DNA from: a virus
IMG/VR virus record: IMGVR_UViG_3300050821_007708
Location: 1 to 50,423 of that record
Direction: 5' to 3' (one strand)
Length of the DNA: 50,423 bases
The notes under the pieces are model-generated. The model was not told where the DNA came from. It did not search any database and saw only the letters and a program-made list of their open reading frames with translations. The translations under genes and the position numbers were made by a program. Below are positions 29,686 through 41,700 of this stretch, in pieces. Within the stretch, counting starts at the first letter, position 1, and every line of letters begins with the position of its first letter.

Positions 29686-30421
29686 CGGAAGCCAACAGGC
29701 TGTCGACATTGGCAGCCAGGTAGCCTCACGCGCGTACGAAGGCTATGACGGGACGACGGTAGCGCCGCTCAGCTCCAACGAGCAGAGCGCCTACAACATG
29801 GCCGGCAACATGGCCGGCCAGGCCCAGGCCTCTGGGCTGACCAGCCAGGCCAACATGGCCTACACGCCACAGAACGTGGCGCAGATGTCGCAGCCCTACG
29901 TGCAGGGCGTTATCCAGCCGCAGCTCTCCGCGCTCAACCAGCAGTACGATGCCAGCAAGACCGCGCTGAATTCCAACAGCCAGTCGGTCGCCGCGCAGAA
30001 TGCCTACGACGCGCAGGGCAACACCAAGAACAACACGGCGCTCGATGCCGGACAGAACGCTGCCACCGGAAACGTCCTCGCCCAGGGCAATGCGAACGCC
30101 TACGCCTATGGCCAGCAGGCGCTGATCAGCAATCAGGCGCAGGCCGCCGGCATCGTGAACAACATCGGCACCGACCTGGCGACCAGTGGCAACACGGCGC
30201 AGTCGATCAACCAGGCTCAGAACAACTTCAATTACGGCCAGTACCTGGAGAACCAGAACTGGTCGACGAACAACATGCAGTCGCTGTTGGCAGCCATCAA
30301 GGGCGCGCAGGTCAACACCTCCTCGTCCGGCGTGGGCGCGGCAGCCCAGACCGCGAATAACACCGGCAGCATGATCGGCGCGGCCGCCTCCGTTGCAGCC
30401 ACCATCGCGAGCTTCTACTAA
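29618..30421 (+). CDS. virion internal/ejection-type protein, first paralog
   Basis: A 267-aa protein. ATG 29618 lies 68 bases inside the acetyltransferase gene in the +1 frame. It is rich in Gln/Ala/Asn, begins MQSSQNQTTN, has SWLTSGSQQAVDIGSQVASR and long Q/A/N helices (QQALISNQAQAAG), and ends in a Gly/Ala hydrophobic segment (IGAAASVAATIASFY). Composition and place before a coiled-coil protein and the giant polyvalent gene suggest an ejected internal virion protein. It is clearly paralogous to the next gene. Confidence 0.65.
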   Translation: MQSSQNQTTNTGQSTTLPSWLTSGSQQAVDIGSQVASRAYEGYDGTTVAPLSSNEQSAYNMAGNMAGQAQASGLTSQANMAYTPQNVAQMSQPYVQGVIQPQLSALNQQYDASKTALNSNSQSVAAQNAYDAQGNTKNNTALDAGQNAATGNVLAQGNANAYAYGQQALISNQAQAAGIVNNIGTDLATSGNTAQSINQAQNNFNYGQYLENQNWSTNNMQSLLAAIKGAQVNTSSSGVGAAAQTANNTGSMIGAAASVAATIASFY

Positions 30422-31401
30422 TGCAAAGCTCACAAAGTAACAATGCAACGAGTACGCAGAACAGCGTCGTTCCCGCGTACCTCCAGAATGCCAGTCAGCA
30501 GGCCGTCAACCAGGGCGAGTCGATTGCGACCAGCACCTATTCGCCATACACCGGCCAGGCCATCGCGCCGCAAACCGGTAATCAGGAACAGGCGAGCGCT
30601 CTGGCGGCCCAGCAGGCCCAGGCTTACAACGCGCCGGGCGGCCTCAGCACGATGGCGACTCAGGCCTTCAACCCGACCAACGTCGGCGCCTTCGTCAATC
30701 CGAACACCAGTGGTGTAGTCAGCGACCTGGGTCAGCGTATTCAGCAGCAGTACAACCCCGCTCAGGTGGCATTGACCTCTGGCGAGGCGGCGACCGGCAA
30801 CATGGGATCGAACCGCGCCTACATCAACCAGGGCGCGCTGAGCACCCAGAAGCAGAACGCGCTGTCCGACATGGCGGCATCCGAGTACGGCAACGCTGTC
30901 AACTCGGGCACGCAGGCGTTCGAGGCGGAGCGCGGTCAGGCGGCGAACGAAGGCCAGACTGACATGGGTGCGCTGAACGCCACCGGTGCGGCGAGTCGCG
31001 CCACCGAGCAGAACCAGCTCAACTACAACTACAACCAGTTCCTGACGCAGCGCGACTGGCAGGCCAATCACTTGGCGCCACTGCTGTCCGCGCTCGGCTC
31101 CAGCCGTAACGATGTCGAGCAGACGGGCACCGGTGAGGGCATCCAGTACCAGAGCAGCCTGGGTAGTATGATTGGCAGCGGAGCGGCTCTCGCCGGAGGC
31201 GGCATCCAAGCCGGGGAAGGCTTGAGCAATTACTTGGAGGGGTACACGACGAGCCCGGGTGGCGCCCTGAATGAGAATTACCTGGGGTCGGACAACCCGA
31301 ATGATATGTCGACGAACACCGGCGCTTTGATGAGCAACGACAGCGACGATTCGCTGGTGGATCTGAGCGACTTCAGCGGCGGCGACTTGAGTGGTGGATA
31401 A
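30421..31401 (+). CDS. virion internal/ejection-type protein, second paralog
   Basis: A 326-aa protein, ATG overlapping the previous TAA. It starts MQSSQSNNAT and has AYLQNASQQAVNQGESIATSTY, aligned with the first paralog (W/Y-L-x3-SQQAV-x2-G). The same order of Q-rich helices, QFLTQRDWQANHLAPLLSAL (compare QYLENQNWSTNNMQSLLAAI), then a Gly-rich hydrophobic part. An extra 70-residue acidic C-terminus (NDSDDSLVDLSDFSGGDL) is unique to this copy. Confidence 0.7.
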   Translation: MQSSQSNNATSTQNSVVPAYLQNASQQAVNQGESIATSTYSPYTGQAIAPQTGNQEQASALAAQQAQAYNAPGGLSTMATQAFNPTNVGAFVNPNTSGVVSDLGQRIQQQYNPAQVALTSGEAATGNMGSNRAYINQGALSTQKQNALSDMAASEYGNAVNSGTQAFEAERGQAANEGQTDMGALNATGAASRATEQNQLNYNYNQFLTQRDWQANHLAPLLSALGSSRNDVEQTGTGEGIQYQSSLGSMIGSGAALAGGGIQAGEGLSNYLEGYTTSPGGALNENYLGSDNPNDMSTNTGALMSNDSDDSLVDLSDFSGGDLSGG

Positions 31402-31402
31402 A

Positions 31403-32746
31403 ATGGCAGGCGATACACAAAGTTGGGTTTCACAGTACGGGGATGCGCTAGCGTCTCTGGACAGCTACACGAAGAACCTGGCCCAGGGTGGGGCGGTACC
31501 GGGTCAGCCCGGCGCGCCTGTAATCGCGCCCGCCCAGCAGGGTGCGTTTGCCGCCGCCGCCCAGCAGGGTGCGACGCCGCAGCCCGCACTGGCTCCGCCG
31601 GCTGCCGCTCCGGCTCCCGGTGCGTTGCAAGCCCCCGGCGCCCGTCCCGCGCTGCCGTCTGCCGGCCTGCCGCCCCCGGCCGACCAGAACAGCACGAACC
31701 CGCACAACTTCCACAACCTGTACAACGCGCTGCCGGATGACGACAAGTCGAAGATCGCCGATCAGCTGGAGCAGAATGGCATCGACATCAAGGCGCACTT
31801 CAAGCAGATGCAGTCGGATGGCATCATCAATGCGCCCACCGCGGACTATGCCCGCAACGATATGGCTGGCTTCATCATGGAGGCCGGTCTGCGCATGGCT
31901 CAGGCTGGCGCGCGCGGCGACTATTACTCGAACCCGTTCGCATCGGCTGCCACCGGCGTCCTGGGTGCGGTAGAAAGCCGCCGCGAGAAGCAGCTGCAAG
32001 CCGGACAGATGGCATTCAACCAGCAGAACGTGCAGTACCAGCGCGAGCTGGATCTGGCGAAGCTCAAGCAGGAAGGTCAGCTCGGCGCGTTGCAGCGCGA
32101 CACCCAGCTGCAGATCGCCCGCGAGAACGAAGCGGCTCGTGCCGCCACCGCGCAGACGAACGCGGGCGCGCGTACCGGTGCCGCCCAGATCCTGGCGAAC
32201 AGCCGCACCGCGGCCGCACAGACGGAAGCGAACAGGCCGACGGCGAACGACACCATGCAGGACAGCGATGGCAACGTGTTCTGGAAGACCGGCCCGAATG
32301 CCGGCAAGCCGGTGATGGTCGATGATGGTCAGGGTGGCCAGCGCCAGATCAAGGCGCCGGTCAAGGGTGGCGCTGCCAAGCCCGCCTACACCGAGAAGGA
32401 TGTCGAGGGCGCCGTGTCGAAGCACGAGTCCGACCTGAACAAGAACCAGTTCACCTCCAAGATCGATGACGGCAATGGCGGTCAGGTATCATGGGCGAAG
32501 GCGACTGAGGCTCAGAAGCAGGCCCACCTGTCCACCTACGCCACTGGCGTACGGACGCGCGCGGCTGCGAGCGGCCCTCAGGGTGGTGACGCCAAGCCGG
32601 GAGCCAACCCCTACGCGAAGTTCGTGAAGGGAGCCGCACCGGCGAAGTCACAATCGGCGCCGGCTGCGAAGCCCAGCCAGGATGACGCCGAGGACGAAGT
32701 GGTCAGCAGTGACGATCCGGATGACGAGCCGGCAGTGGAGAAATAG
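31403..32746 (+). CDS. coiled-coil virion internal protein, 447 aa
   Basis: I take ATG 31403, one base after the previous stop; an in-frame GTG 31391 is possible. Residues 30-100 are Pro/Ala/Gln-rich. 100-190 is a helical domain (YNALPDDDKSKIADQLEQNG, GFIMEAGLRMAQAGARGDYY) typical of podovirus ejection proteins. 195-280 is a long coiled coil (QRELDLAKLKQEGQLGALQR). The C-terminus is acidic. The stop overlaps the GTG of the giant gene (TAGTG). Confidence 0.7.
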   Translation: MAGDTQSWVSQYGDALASLDSYTKNLAQGGAVPGQPGAPVIAPAQQGAFAAAAQQGATPQPALAPPAAAPAPGALQAPGARPALPSAGLPPPADQNSTNPHNFHNLYNALPDDDKSKIADQLEQNGIDIKAHFKQMQSDGIINAPTADYARNDMAGFIMEAGLRMAQAGARGDYYSNPFASAATGVLGAVESRREKQLQAGQMAFNQQNVQYQRELDLAKLKQEGQLGALQRDTQLQIARENEAARAATAQTNAGARTGAAQILANSRTAAAQTEANRPTANDTMQDSDGNVFWKTGPNAGKPVMVDDGQGGQRQIKAPVKGGAAKPAYTEKDVEGAVSKHESDLNKNQFTSKIDDGNGGQVSWAKATEAQKQAHLSTYATGVRTRAAASGPQGGDAKPGANPYAKFVKGAAPAKSQSAPAAKPSQDDAEDEVVSSDDPDDEPAVEK

Positions 32747-35700
32747 TGGACGCGCCTTCTGATTCAGCCCCGCCGCCGGAAGCAGTCGAATACCTCAAGA
32801 GCAATCCAGACACCTGGTCACAGTTCAAGAGCACATTCGGCACGCTACCCGATGGCTTCACGCCGCCTGCCGCCCCGCAGGAGGCTGTCGACTACCTGAA
32901 TAAGAACCCGAACACTAGCCAGCAGTTCCAAGACACATTCGGCTATCTGCCGCCCAGCGTGAAGGGCGCTCAGCCGTTCGTTGACCGCGGCCAGGGACCG
33001 CAGGGTCCGCCGACCAGCTATCGCGATCCGGCAACCGGAAAGATCATCACCGAGCCTGGTGCGCAGCCGTCTCCGCCGGCTCCGTCCGCACAGGATGCGC
33101 AGAACGCGAGCACGCGCGCAGGATTGGTGGATGCCTGGCACAAGGGCGGCATCGCTGGTGCCCGCGATTACTTCCTGAACACTCACCCCGGCCAGCTGGT
33201 GAGCGCACTGGGTGGCGGCCCCAATCAGGCCAAGAGCACCGGCCCACTGGATGACGCCGCGCTCATGCTGACGAAGAACCTGGCCTCGATGGGTTCGGCG
33301 ATCATGCGGCTGCCCGAGCTGACCTGGAATTACTTGGGCCAGACGGAGCCCGACGACATCAAGGAACAGCATGGTGGACTGACACCAGAACAGCTGCGCG
33401 AAGGTCAGTCGCCGGACGTGATCGGGTCGGCCATCAAGTCCACCACCAGCGCGCTGGCGGATCGGTTCAAAGAGGGCGAGCGCTCGATGGTTGATGCGCT
33501 GAGCGAACAGGCGCGCGCCGGCATCCAGAAGCACATGATCGACACCGCTGCCGATGGCAAGTGGAAGCTCGGAGAAGGCTTGAAGGATCCCTACTGGTGG
33601 GGTGACCAGGTCGCCAACATGGCGCCGATGATCGCGACGGATGGTGCAAGCGCCGTCGCGGCCAAGTCGGCATACGCGGCGAAGTTCACCCAGACGCTGG
33701 CCAAGGCGGCTGCCGAACGGGCGCCGACCAGCGTGGCGCGATCCGCTGCCCAGGCCGCGGCACTGCGCGCCGCCCACCAGGCTGCTGTCGTGACAAACGT
33801 AGGCGCGAACGGACTGCTGTTCGGATCGCAGGCGGCCGATGAAACGCATGACGCCATCAACAGCCTGACCGACGAGACGCTGATGAACTACGCGCCGTAC
33901 CGCGACCTTCGCGCGCACGGCCTGTCGCAGAACGCAGCCCGCGAGCAGATCTCGACCCAGGGCGCCTTCCTCGCCGGCATCACGACCGCCGTCACCGCGG
34001 GCATGGGTGGCGAGCCGCTCAACCAGTTCATGTCCAAATGGGCCTCCAAGATCCCGGCCGCCGCCTCGCGGCTTGGAGCTGCCGGCCGCGCCGCGGTAGG
34101 TGGCGCCGCGCAGGGTGCGGCCATCGGTGCCGGCACGCAGCTCGGTCAGAACCTGGCGATGACGCCAATCACCGGCGGTGACATCTGGGAAAACGTCCTG
34201 GACTCAACCGTCACGAACGCGCTGATCGGTGGCGGACTGGGTGGTGCCGTCGGCGCCAAGATGGGTCCGGCTGCCGAGCGCGGCCCGCAGGATGTGAAGG
34301 ACGACATCGTCAGCAACAAGCTGAAGGACTACGTCACCGCCCGTCAGAACTTTCAGGCTGCGCAGCGCGCCGCCATGGATCCCGCCGTGCCGATCAAGCA
34401 CGAAGACATTCAGACGGCCCGCGAGGACTACCAGCAGGCCAGCATCGCATTGAACCAGGAGCTGCTCGCACAGGGCAGGCTCGAACCGGCGCAGCAAAAA
34501 TCCGTGGCTGCCGCGCTGGCCGAAGCCCAACGCCACGGCATCGAAATGCCGGAGACGACTTATGACCATCAACAGAGCGGGACACTTCCGGGAGCTTCAG
34601 CCGAATCTCGGGAAGTCGGTAAGCCGGCCGAAGCCGGTGGAGACAGCGAAGCGGGCGCCGCCACCGCCAAGGAACCGCCGTCAGCCGGTGCTGGAGCCAC
34701 GGCGCCGCTGAGTGGTGCCGAGGCGTCGCGCCTCGACTCACTGAACAAGGTAGCCAACGCCGAGCCGCTGGAAGGCCAGCAGATGCACGACTTGGTCGCC
34801 AACGGGCTCGCCAAGGTCACGCCGGCCGGACTGCCGGTGCTCCTGCCGGAAGGCCGCCGCCTACGCGCATCGCTGGTGGAGAAGGGCACACCAGCCCCAG
34901 AACCTGTTCAGCCCGCTGCCGAAAAACCTAGTGAAGCTCCGGCAGAAAAACCTAAATCTGATCTGCCCGCCCTGGGTGAGGGGCCGCTGTCACCGGATGA
35001 AGATCCGACGCTGCGACTGACCGGTACCGATTACGGCAACCTCGAACGGCTGGGTATGGGCAAGTCGGTCGATCCCAAGGACATGGTGCCGCTGCACCAG
35101 GCTGGTCTGGTGAAGACCTCCGACAGCGAGGGTGGCTACAGCCTGCTGCCGGCCGGCCGCCGCGAGCTGGCTGCGTTCCAGAACACCCGCCAGACCAGCC
35201 TGGAGCGCGCCGTGCAGCCGCACCTGGAGCTGGATCACGGCTCGACCCTGACGACGGCCAACTCGGAGCACGCCCGCAAGCTGGCGGACATCGAGACGGC
35301 CTACAAGGAAAGCTCCGACAAGGCAAAGGCTGTCAAACAGGCGGCTTTTGACAAGGCGGAATCGGCCAGGCAATCGGCCAAGGAAGCCGACGAAGCTCGC
35401 ATGCGCGGCAACCCGCAGGCCCAGACGCCGCTCCAGGAGCGATACAAGGGCGGTATGGCGCTACAGACGGCGGGGGATGGCCTACGTAGCCCCTTGCGAA
35501 AGATCTCCCTGGACGACTCCCTGAAGGGCCAGGACGCACAGATCCAGAGCCGCTTCGCCAAGCAGATCGAGCGCGATCCGGACAAGGCGGTCTCCGACTA
35601 CTCCAAGATCCCCGAGTCGATGGGCGGCAAGTTCGTCAGCACCGACATCGCGCGCGAGCTGAGCCCGGACTACAACAAGGACCGCACCCGCTCATCCGCG

Positions 35701-38700
35701 GTGCAGGAGCCGGCGAGCGCTGTGGCCAAGGCCATGTTCGAGCGCAACCTGACGCGGCCGCTCAAGAAGAACGAAGTGCCTGGCGTCATCATGACCGGCG
35801 GCGGCACGGGGGCTGGCAAGACGACCGGCCTGCAGGCTGCCATCAAGTCGGATCCGAAGATCCGCGCGGCGCGCGCCTTCTACGATTCCAACATGGCCGA
35901 TCTCGATTCCACGGTCCGGCGCATCGAGCGCGTCAAGGCGACCGGCAACCAGGCGCACATCCTCTACACCTACCGCGATCCGATCAAGGCGTGGACGGAT
36001 GGCGTGCTCAAGCGCAGCGAGGCGCAGCGCAAGCAGTTCGGGACCGGTCGCACCGTGCCGATGGACGTGCATGCCAGCACCCACGCCGACAGCAACCGCG
36101 TGATCCACGCGCTGGCCACCCGCTACGCCGGTGATGACCAGGTGAAGATCCATGTGATCGACAACAGCGAGGGCGACGGACAGGCCAAAGAGATCCCGGT
36201 CACCCGTCTGCCGGTGCTGGACTACAATGACATCCGGAGCAAACTGACAAATGCCACAGAATCTGAACACGCCGCCGGACGCATCTCCGCAGCCACGTAC
36301 CACGGTGCCCGGGGAGAACCTGTTCCCGAATCTCGGGCAAACAGTGGCGAACGCGATCAACACAACGAAGGTGGCTCAGCCGCAGGCCGAGAAGGTGCCG
36401 CACAGCGGTCTACCGTCGGACTTCGCGGGGAACCTGCAGCGCAACCAAACGGTGCTGGCGAAGCACTTCGCGAGAACGGATCCGCATCCCGTCGTGTCGG
36501 CGAGCGCGAAGCCCAAGTACCAAACGGTTCGCCTGAAGCCGATGGGTCTCAAGGACCTGTAATGTTCCGCATGCCGGAGGAACCCCTCTCCGGTATGCCC
36601 ACCACCGCCAAGGTCAATGGGTTCGACTACAAGTTCGGCCCAAACGAGACGGCGCGCGACGCGCGTAAGGCCTACCTCAAAGGTGCCGGCATCAAGTACA
36701 AGCCGGTGACGCACTTCCGATACCTGGACCCCGATACGGGTGAGGCTATCGCCAAGGCCTACGACGAGATGAAGGACGACCCCACCGATCCGAAGGTGAA
36801 GGCGTCCTACAAGGCGCTGGTTGGCGAGACCAAAGAGCAGTTCAAGGCGATCCAGAAGACCGGTCTGAAGATCGAGTTCATCAAGCCGGGCCAGGAAGAC
36901 CCTTACAAGGCTTCGCCGCGGCTGGGCCTGATCGATGTCCAGCGCAACAACCACCTGTGGGTATTTCCCACCGAGGGCGGATTCGGCGTGCTCAATGAGG
37001 CGAAGGCCGAGCACCCGTTACTGGCCGACAGTGGCATCACTCTCGACGGCCGCAAGCTGAAGAACAATGACCTGTTCCGAGTCGTCCACGACTACTTCGG
37101 TCACATCGCCGAGGGCAACGGGTTCCGCGCGCACGGCGAGTACAACGCCTGGCGCCTGCATTCACGCATGTATTCGCCGGAAGCCCAGGGCGCTCTGGCA
37201 TCCGAGACGCTCGGTCAGAACGCCTGGGTGAACTTTGGCCCGCACGCCAAGGCCAATCGCACGGCCAGCGCTGCCGACACGGTCTACGCCGACCAGAAGA
37301 CCGGCCTGATGGATCCCAAGGTCTATGGCGGACCGGAAGGCTCGAAGGCGGCCGATCACGACTACGCGGCGCCCCCTGGCAGCCAGACTTCGTTCACCGA
37401 TGCGGCCGACAAAATCTTCGCACGCCTGACCGACAAGGAAGCGCAGGCCGCCAACTTCATCGTCCAGCAGATGAAGACCCGCGGCGGTGAGGCCGGCGGA
37501 AAGGTGTTCAACCACCTCCTGCAAAAGGGCAAGTGGACTGAAGAGCAGATGCACAACGTCGCGGACGCCGCGCGCGCCCGCTACTGGGGAGACCTGATGG
37601 ATGTCGGCAAGAAGGCGGAGCCGGACAACCTAATGTTCAAGCACTTCAGCGACGCCAGCGAACCTAACGTCACCCTGGATCCGGAGAAGTACGGAACCGG
37701 CCTGAAGGGCGCCGAGGCGCGCCGCATGGCGAACAACAAGGGCCTCAAGACCATCAGCGCGTACGCCATGGGCGGTGAGGTCGAGCCGGAGCTGCGCGGC
37801 AAGACGCGCTACCACATCCAGGTGCCGCGCGACGAGATGTACGATCTGTCTGCCGACCCCGAGGACTTCGTTGGGAAGAACACCGATGAGTACGGAAACT
37901 ACGACCACAGCCAGGCTGAAAAAGACATCGCCGCTGCCGGATACCGCGGATACCATCTACCGGGAGCTGAAGGAATCCTTAAAGGTCAGGCCCGCTTCTT
38001 CAAGCCTACCGAGGCTTTCCGTTCTGATGTGGCGACTCGCATGCCTGACAAATGGACCGCCGAGCACGTGGCCGCGGTCAAAGAGCACCTGAGCGCCGAA
38101 GAGCAGGCCCAGCTGCGGCGTGACAGCGCGCAGCGCATGGTCGACGTATTCCACAGCCTGCCGGACACTAAGGAACTGGCGGCGGCCGCGCTCGCCGGTA
38201 AGGCGAAGAAGGGCTGGTACCAGAAGGCAGCAGAGTCGATCCACGCCGTCTTTGGTGGTGACGCCCCGCGGTTCTCCGCGGTGTTGGCCGCCATGAGTCC
38301 GCAGACCAGCGTCGAGATGAATTTCCACAACGCGCTGCGCACCTTCGTGAACTGGGATAAGGCGGGCCGCCCGCAGGATCCGGCCGCGATCAAGAAGATC
38401 ATGGGCGCCAGCGTGCTCGGTAGCAAGGGCGAGGGCAGCGTACTTGGCGCCTGGTTCAACAACACCGTGCGCGCGCTGACCTCGGAGGATCCGGAGAAGC
38501 TCACGCTCAGTGGCCCCAAGGTCAGCAGCTTCATGAAGAACCTGCAGGGCAAGACCAACGAGGTGACGCTCGACAGCTGGATGGCTGCCTTCGCCAAGGT
38601 CAACCAGCAGATGTTCAGCGGCCACCTGACGCAGACCGGACCCGGCAAGAGCGCCGGCTATCTGGGCTTCAGCGCCAAGGTGCGCGAGGCCGCCAAGATG

Positions 38701-41700
38701 CTGGAAAAAATGACGGGTGACAAATGGTCCCCGGCTGAGGTACAAGAGACGGTATGGTCGTGGGCCAAGGCTGCCTACGAGCACGCCGATCAGTTTGGTG
38801 CGATGGGGTCGATCCCCGATATGGTAAAGAACGGAGAGATCACAGATGCCCTTGTCAAAGGAACAGCAGACTTCCACAGTCTCTTCGGCCGGCCCGAACA
38901 CAGTGCCGTCCTCGGAGATTCCCGATTCAATCGAGGCCTTGAGCAACTTCGGAGCCAGGAAGGCTTCGACGCCGTCTCTGGACCTTCAGGAGAAGCGGAG
39001 GCGGCTGCTCGCAGCGCTCTCAGCCCAAGCCTCCACAGCGCAGCCGAACGCCTAGAGACGCTTCGCCGCGAGCGTAACGCTGGGGCCAAAGGCCCTGGCA
39101 CGGACGATGATGTGCCGTTCCGCCAGGGCGGCAACCAGATCGGCATGTCGAAGTCCGACATGCGCACCGCCCTTCAGGATGTCCAGTCGCACCTGGGTAT
39201 CCCCATCAACCTGCATGACGACCACACGACGCTGCCCGACTACGTCTTCGACACGCCGGGCGCCGCTCGCGCGCAGGGCATGTTCATTCCGGATCCGGAC
39301 GGCGGCAGTGTCCATCTGATCGGATCGAACATTCCGAACGCCGTCGAGGCGCGGGCTACCGCCATCCACGAAGCTGTCGGCCACCAGGGCCTGCGCGCCA
39401 TGCTGGGCGGCCGCTACGGCGACGTGATGGACCACATCGCGGTGAACTTCCGGGACCAGGTGCTGGACGAAGCCCGTGCCCGCGGTATCAGCGTGAAGAC
39501 CAAAGCCGGCCTGCGGTACGCCGCCGAGGAAGTCGTGGCCCGCGCGTCCGAGCGGGTGTTCGCCAAAGACATCGAAGCCCAGCCGACCGTCTGGCACAAG
39601 ATCGTCGGGTTCGTCCGCGACCAGCTGCGCAAGCTCGGCTTGACGCACGACTGGAACGAGACGGACTTGAACAACCTGCTCTACGCCAGCCGCGACTACG
39701 TGCGCTCGCAGTGGGTCGACAAGATGTACGCGCGCGACAAGCTGGCCGAGCAGGCCGGCCAGGACTTCTTCAACCCGGGTGGCGACAACACCCCGATGAT
39801 GAAGCTGAAGGGCGTGCCGACCGGCGGTAACAAGGACCTGGAGTCCTTCATCGGCAAGATCGGCATGACCGACAAGCCGCTCAAGCAGCGCTGGGAAGAT
39901 GCGACCCGAGACATCATCGCGCGAGCCGAGACGGCGATCTTCGATCATTTCCATGGCATCAACCGTGCGGAGAATATGGCCGGAATCTCCGCAGCAGATC
40001 GTGGGTATAAGTCGGCCAGCCTGTCGACCAATGCCGGCGGCCTGATGCGCGCCATCCTGGAAGATGGTCATCCGGTGTGGCGCGACAAGGCCGGCAACGA
40101 GGTCAGCGGCCGACAGAGCCAGCCCGGCGATGTGCATGACGTGAATATCGACCCGAACGAAGGCGGCGGACACGGTCTGTTGGATGTCTTCAAGCCGCTT
40201 GGCAAGGACCTCAACAAATGGTCTGCCTGGATGATCGCGCGCCGTGCCGAACGGCTGCTGGGTGAGGGTCGCGAGAACCTGTTCAGCCCCGCCGAGATCG
40301 CTGCCGCCAAGCAGATGGGTTCGCCGCTGTTCGAGAGCGTTGCCAAGAATTACTCAGAATTCAAGGGCAAGGTCCTCGACTGGGCCCAGACGGCCGGCAT
40401 CATCGATCCGGAAAGCCGGGCGATGTGGGATCACGCCGACTACATTCCGTTCTACCGGATCATGGATAACGGCAACATGAAGCCGAGCGCGGGCAACCGT
40501 GGGCTGGGCTATGTGAAGAACCAGATCCAGCGGCTGCGCGGCGGCGAGAACAACATCGGCGATCCGGTGCAGAACATCATGACCAACTTCTCGAACCTGA
40601 TCGAGAGCGGTCTGCGAGCCCACGCGGCGCGCGCCACTGTAGATAACCTCGAAGGATCGGGCTTCGTGACCGCCATCAAGGGCTTCAAGGATCCGGTCAC
40701 CGCAATGGACCGCGCCAGCTTCAAGGCTGCCCACCCGCAGGTCGCCGCGGATCTCAAGGCCATCGGCGTCGACATCGATCACATGCCGGACAAGGCGTTT
40801 CGCGGCATGCAGAAGATGCTGCTGGCGAAGGCGCCGCCGGATGAGGGCGCCGTCTCTGTGTGGCGCGGCGGCCAGAAGGAATTCTGGCATGTGAATGATC
40901 CCGTTTTGTTCCGCAGCCTCCAGGCGATCAGTCCGACCACCTGGGGCCCGTGGATGAAGCTCTTCAGTCTGCCGAAGCGCGCGCTGACGATCACCTCGAC
41001 CCTGACGCCGGAGTTCGCAGCCAGCGTCGGCTGGAAGCACATGTGGCAGGCGTTTGTCCAAGGGCGTACCGATGATGCGGCCACGCCATTCACCCTGGGT
41101 GTGGACAACGTCAAGGGCGCCATCAAGTTCCTGACCCACGACCCCTCCCTGATCCACGCACGAGCCCAAGGCGGCCTGTTCGAGGGTCTGGGGTACGACC
41201 CGAAGGGCGCCGCCCAGGAAACCCGTATGACGGTCCAGCGTGCGGCTGGCGCGAACGTGATCAACACCCCCCGCAAGGCGTGGCTGGCCTACCGGTCGGT
41301 GATCGGCGTGTCCGAGAACATGAACCGCATGGCGATCTACGACAACGCGCTAAGCAGCGGCATGACCCCGATGCAGGCCGCCTTCGAAGCCAAGTCGACC
41401 ATGGACTACCACAAGCGGGGCAATGCCCAGCTGGCCCGGTTCATCTTCGATACGGTGCCGTTCATGGGCGCCCACGTCTCGGCGCTGCACACCCTCTTCA
41501 AGAATGCCACCAGCAGCCCGCAGGCGGCCATGCGCGTGGCGATGCGAGGCGCCCTGCTGTCCATGGCGAGCATCGCCTACGTGGCGCTGAATCACAACGA
41601 CCCGAACTACCAGGCGCTGACCGACAAGGACAAGGCCAGCTACTGGCACTTCTGGCTGCCGTCGATGGGTCACTTCAAGATCCCCAAGCCGTTCGAGACC

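Noticed and set aside
30430-31209. 259-codon minus-strand frame opposite the second paralog
   Set aside because: Antisense shadow of the Gln/Ala-rich gene; Arg/Leu/Val-rich product without motifs.
37775-38092. 105-codon frame within the giant gene as a further nested gene
   Set aside because: It has no good ribosome site, is an Arg/Ser/Thr-rich shadow, and the long frame keeps strong codon bias and the ART-like fold there, unlike the three accepted nested genes.
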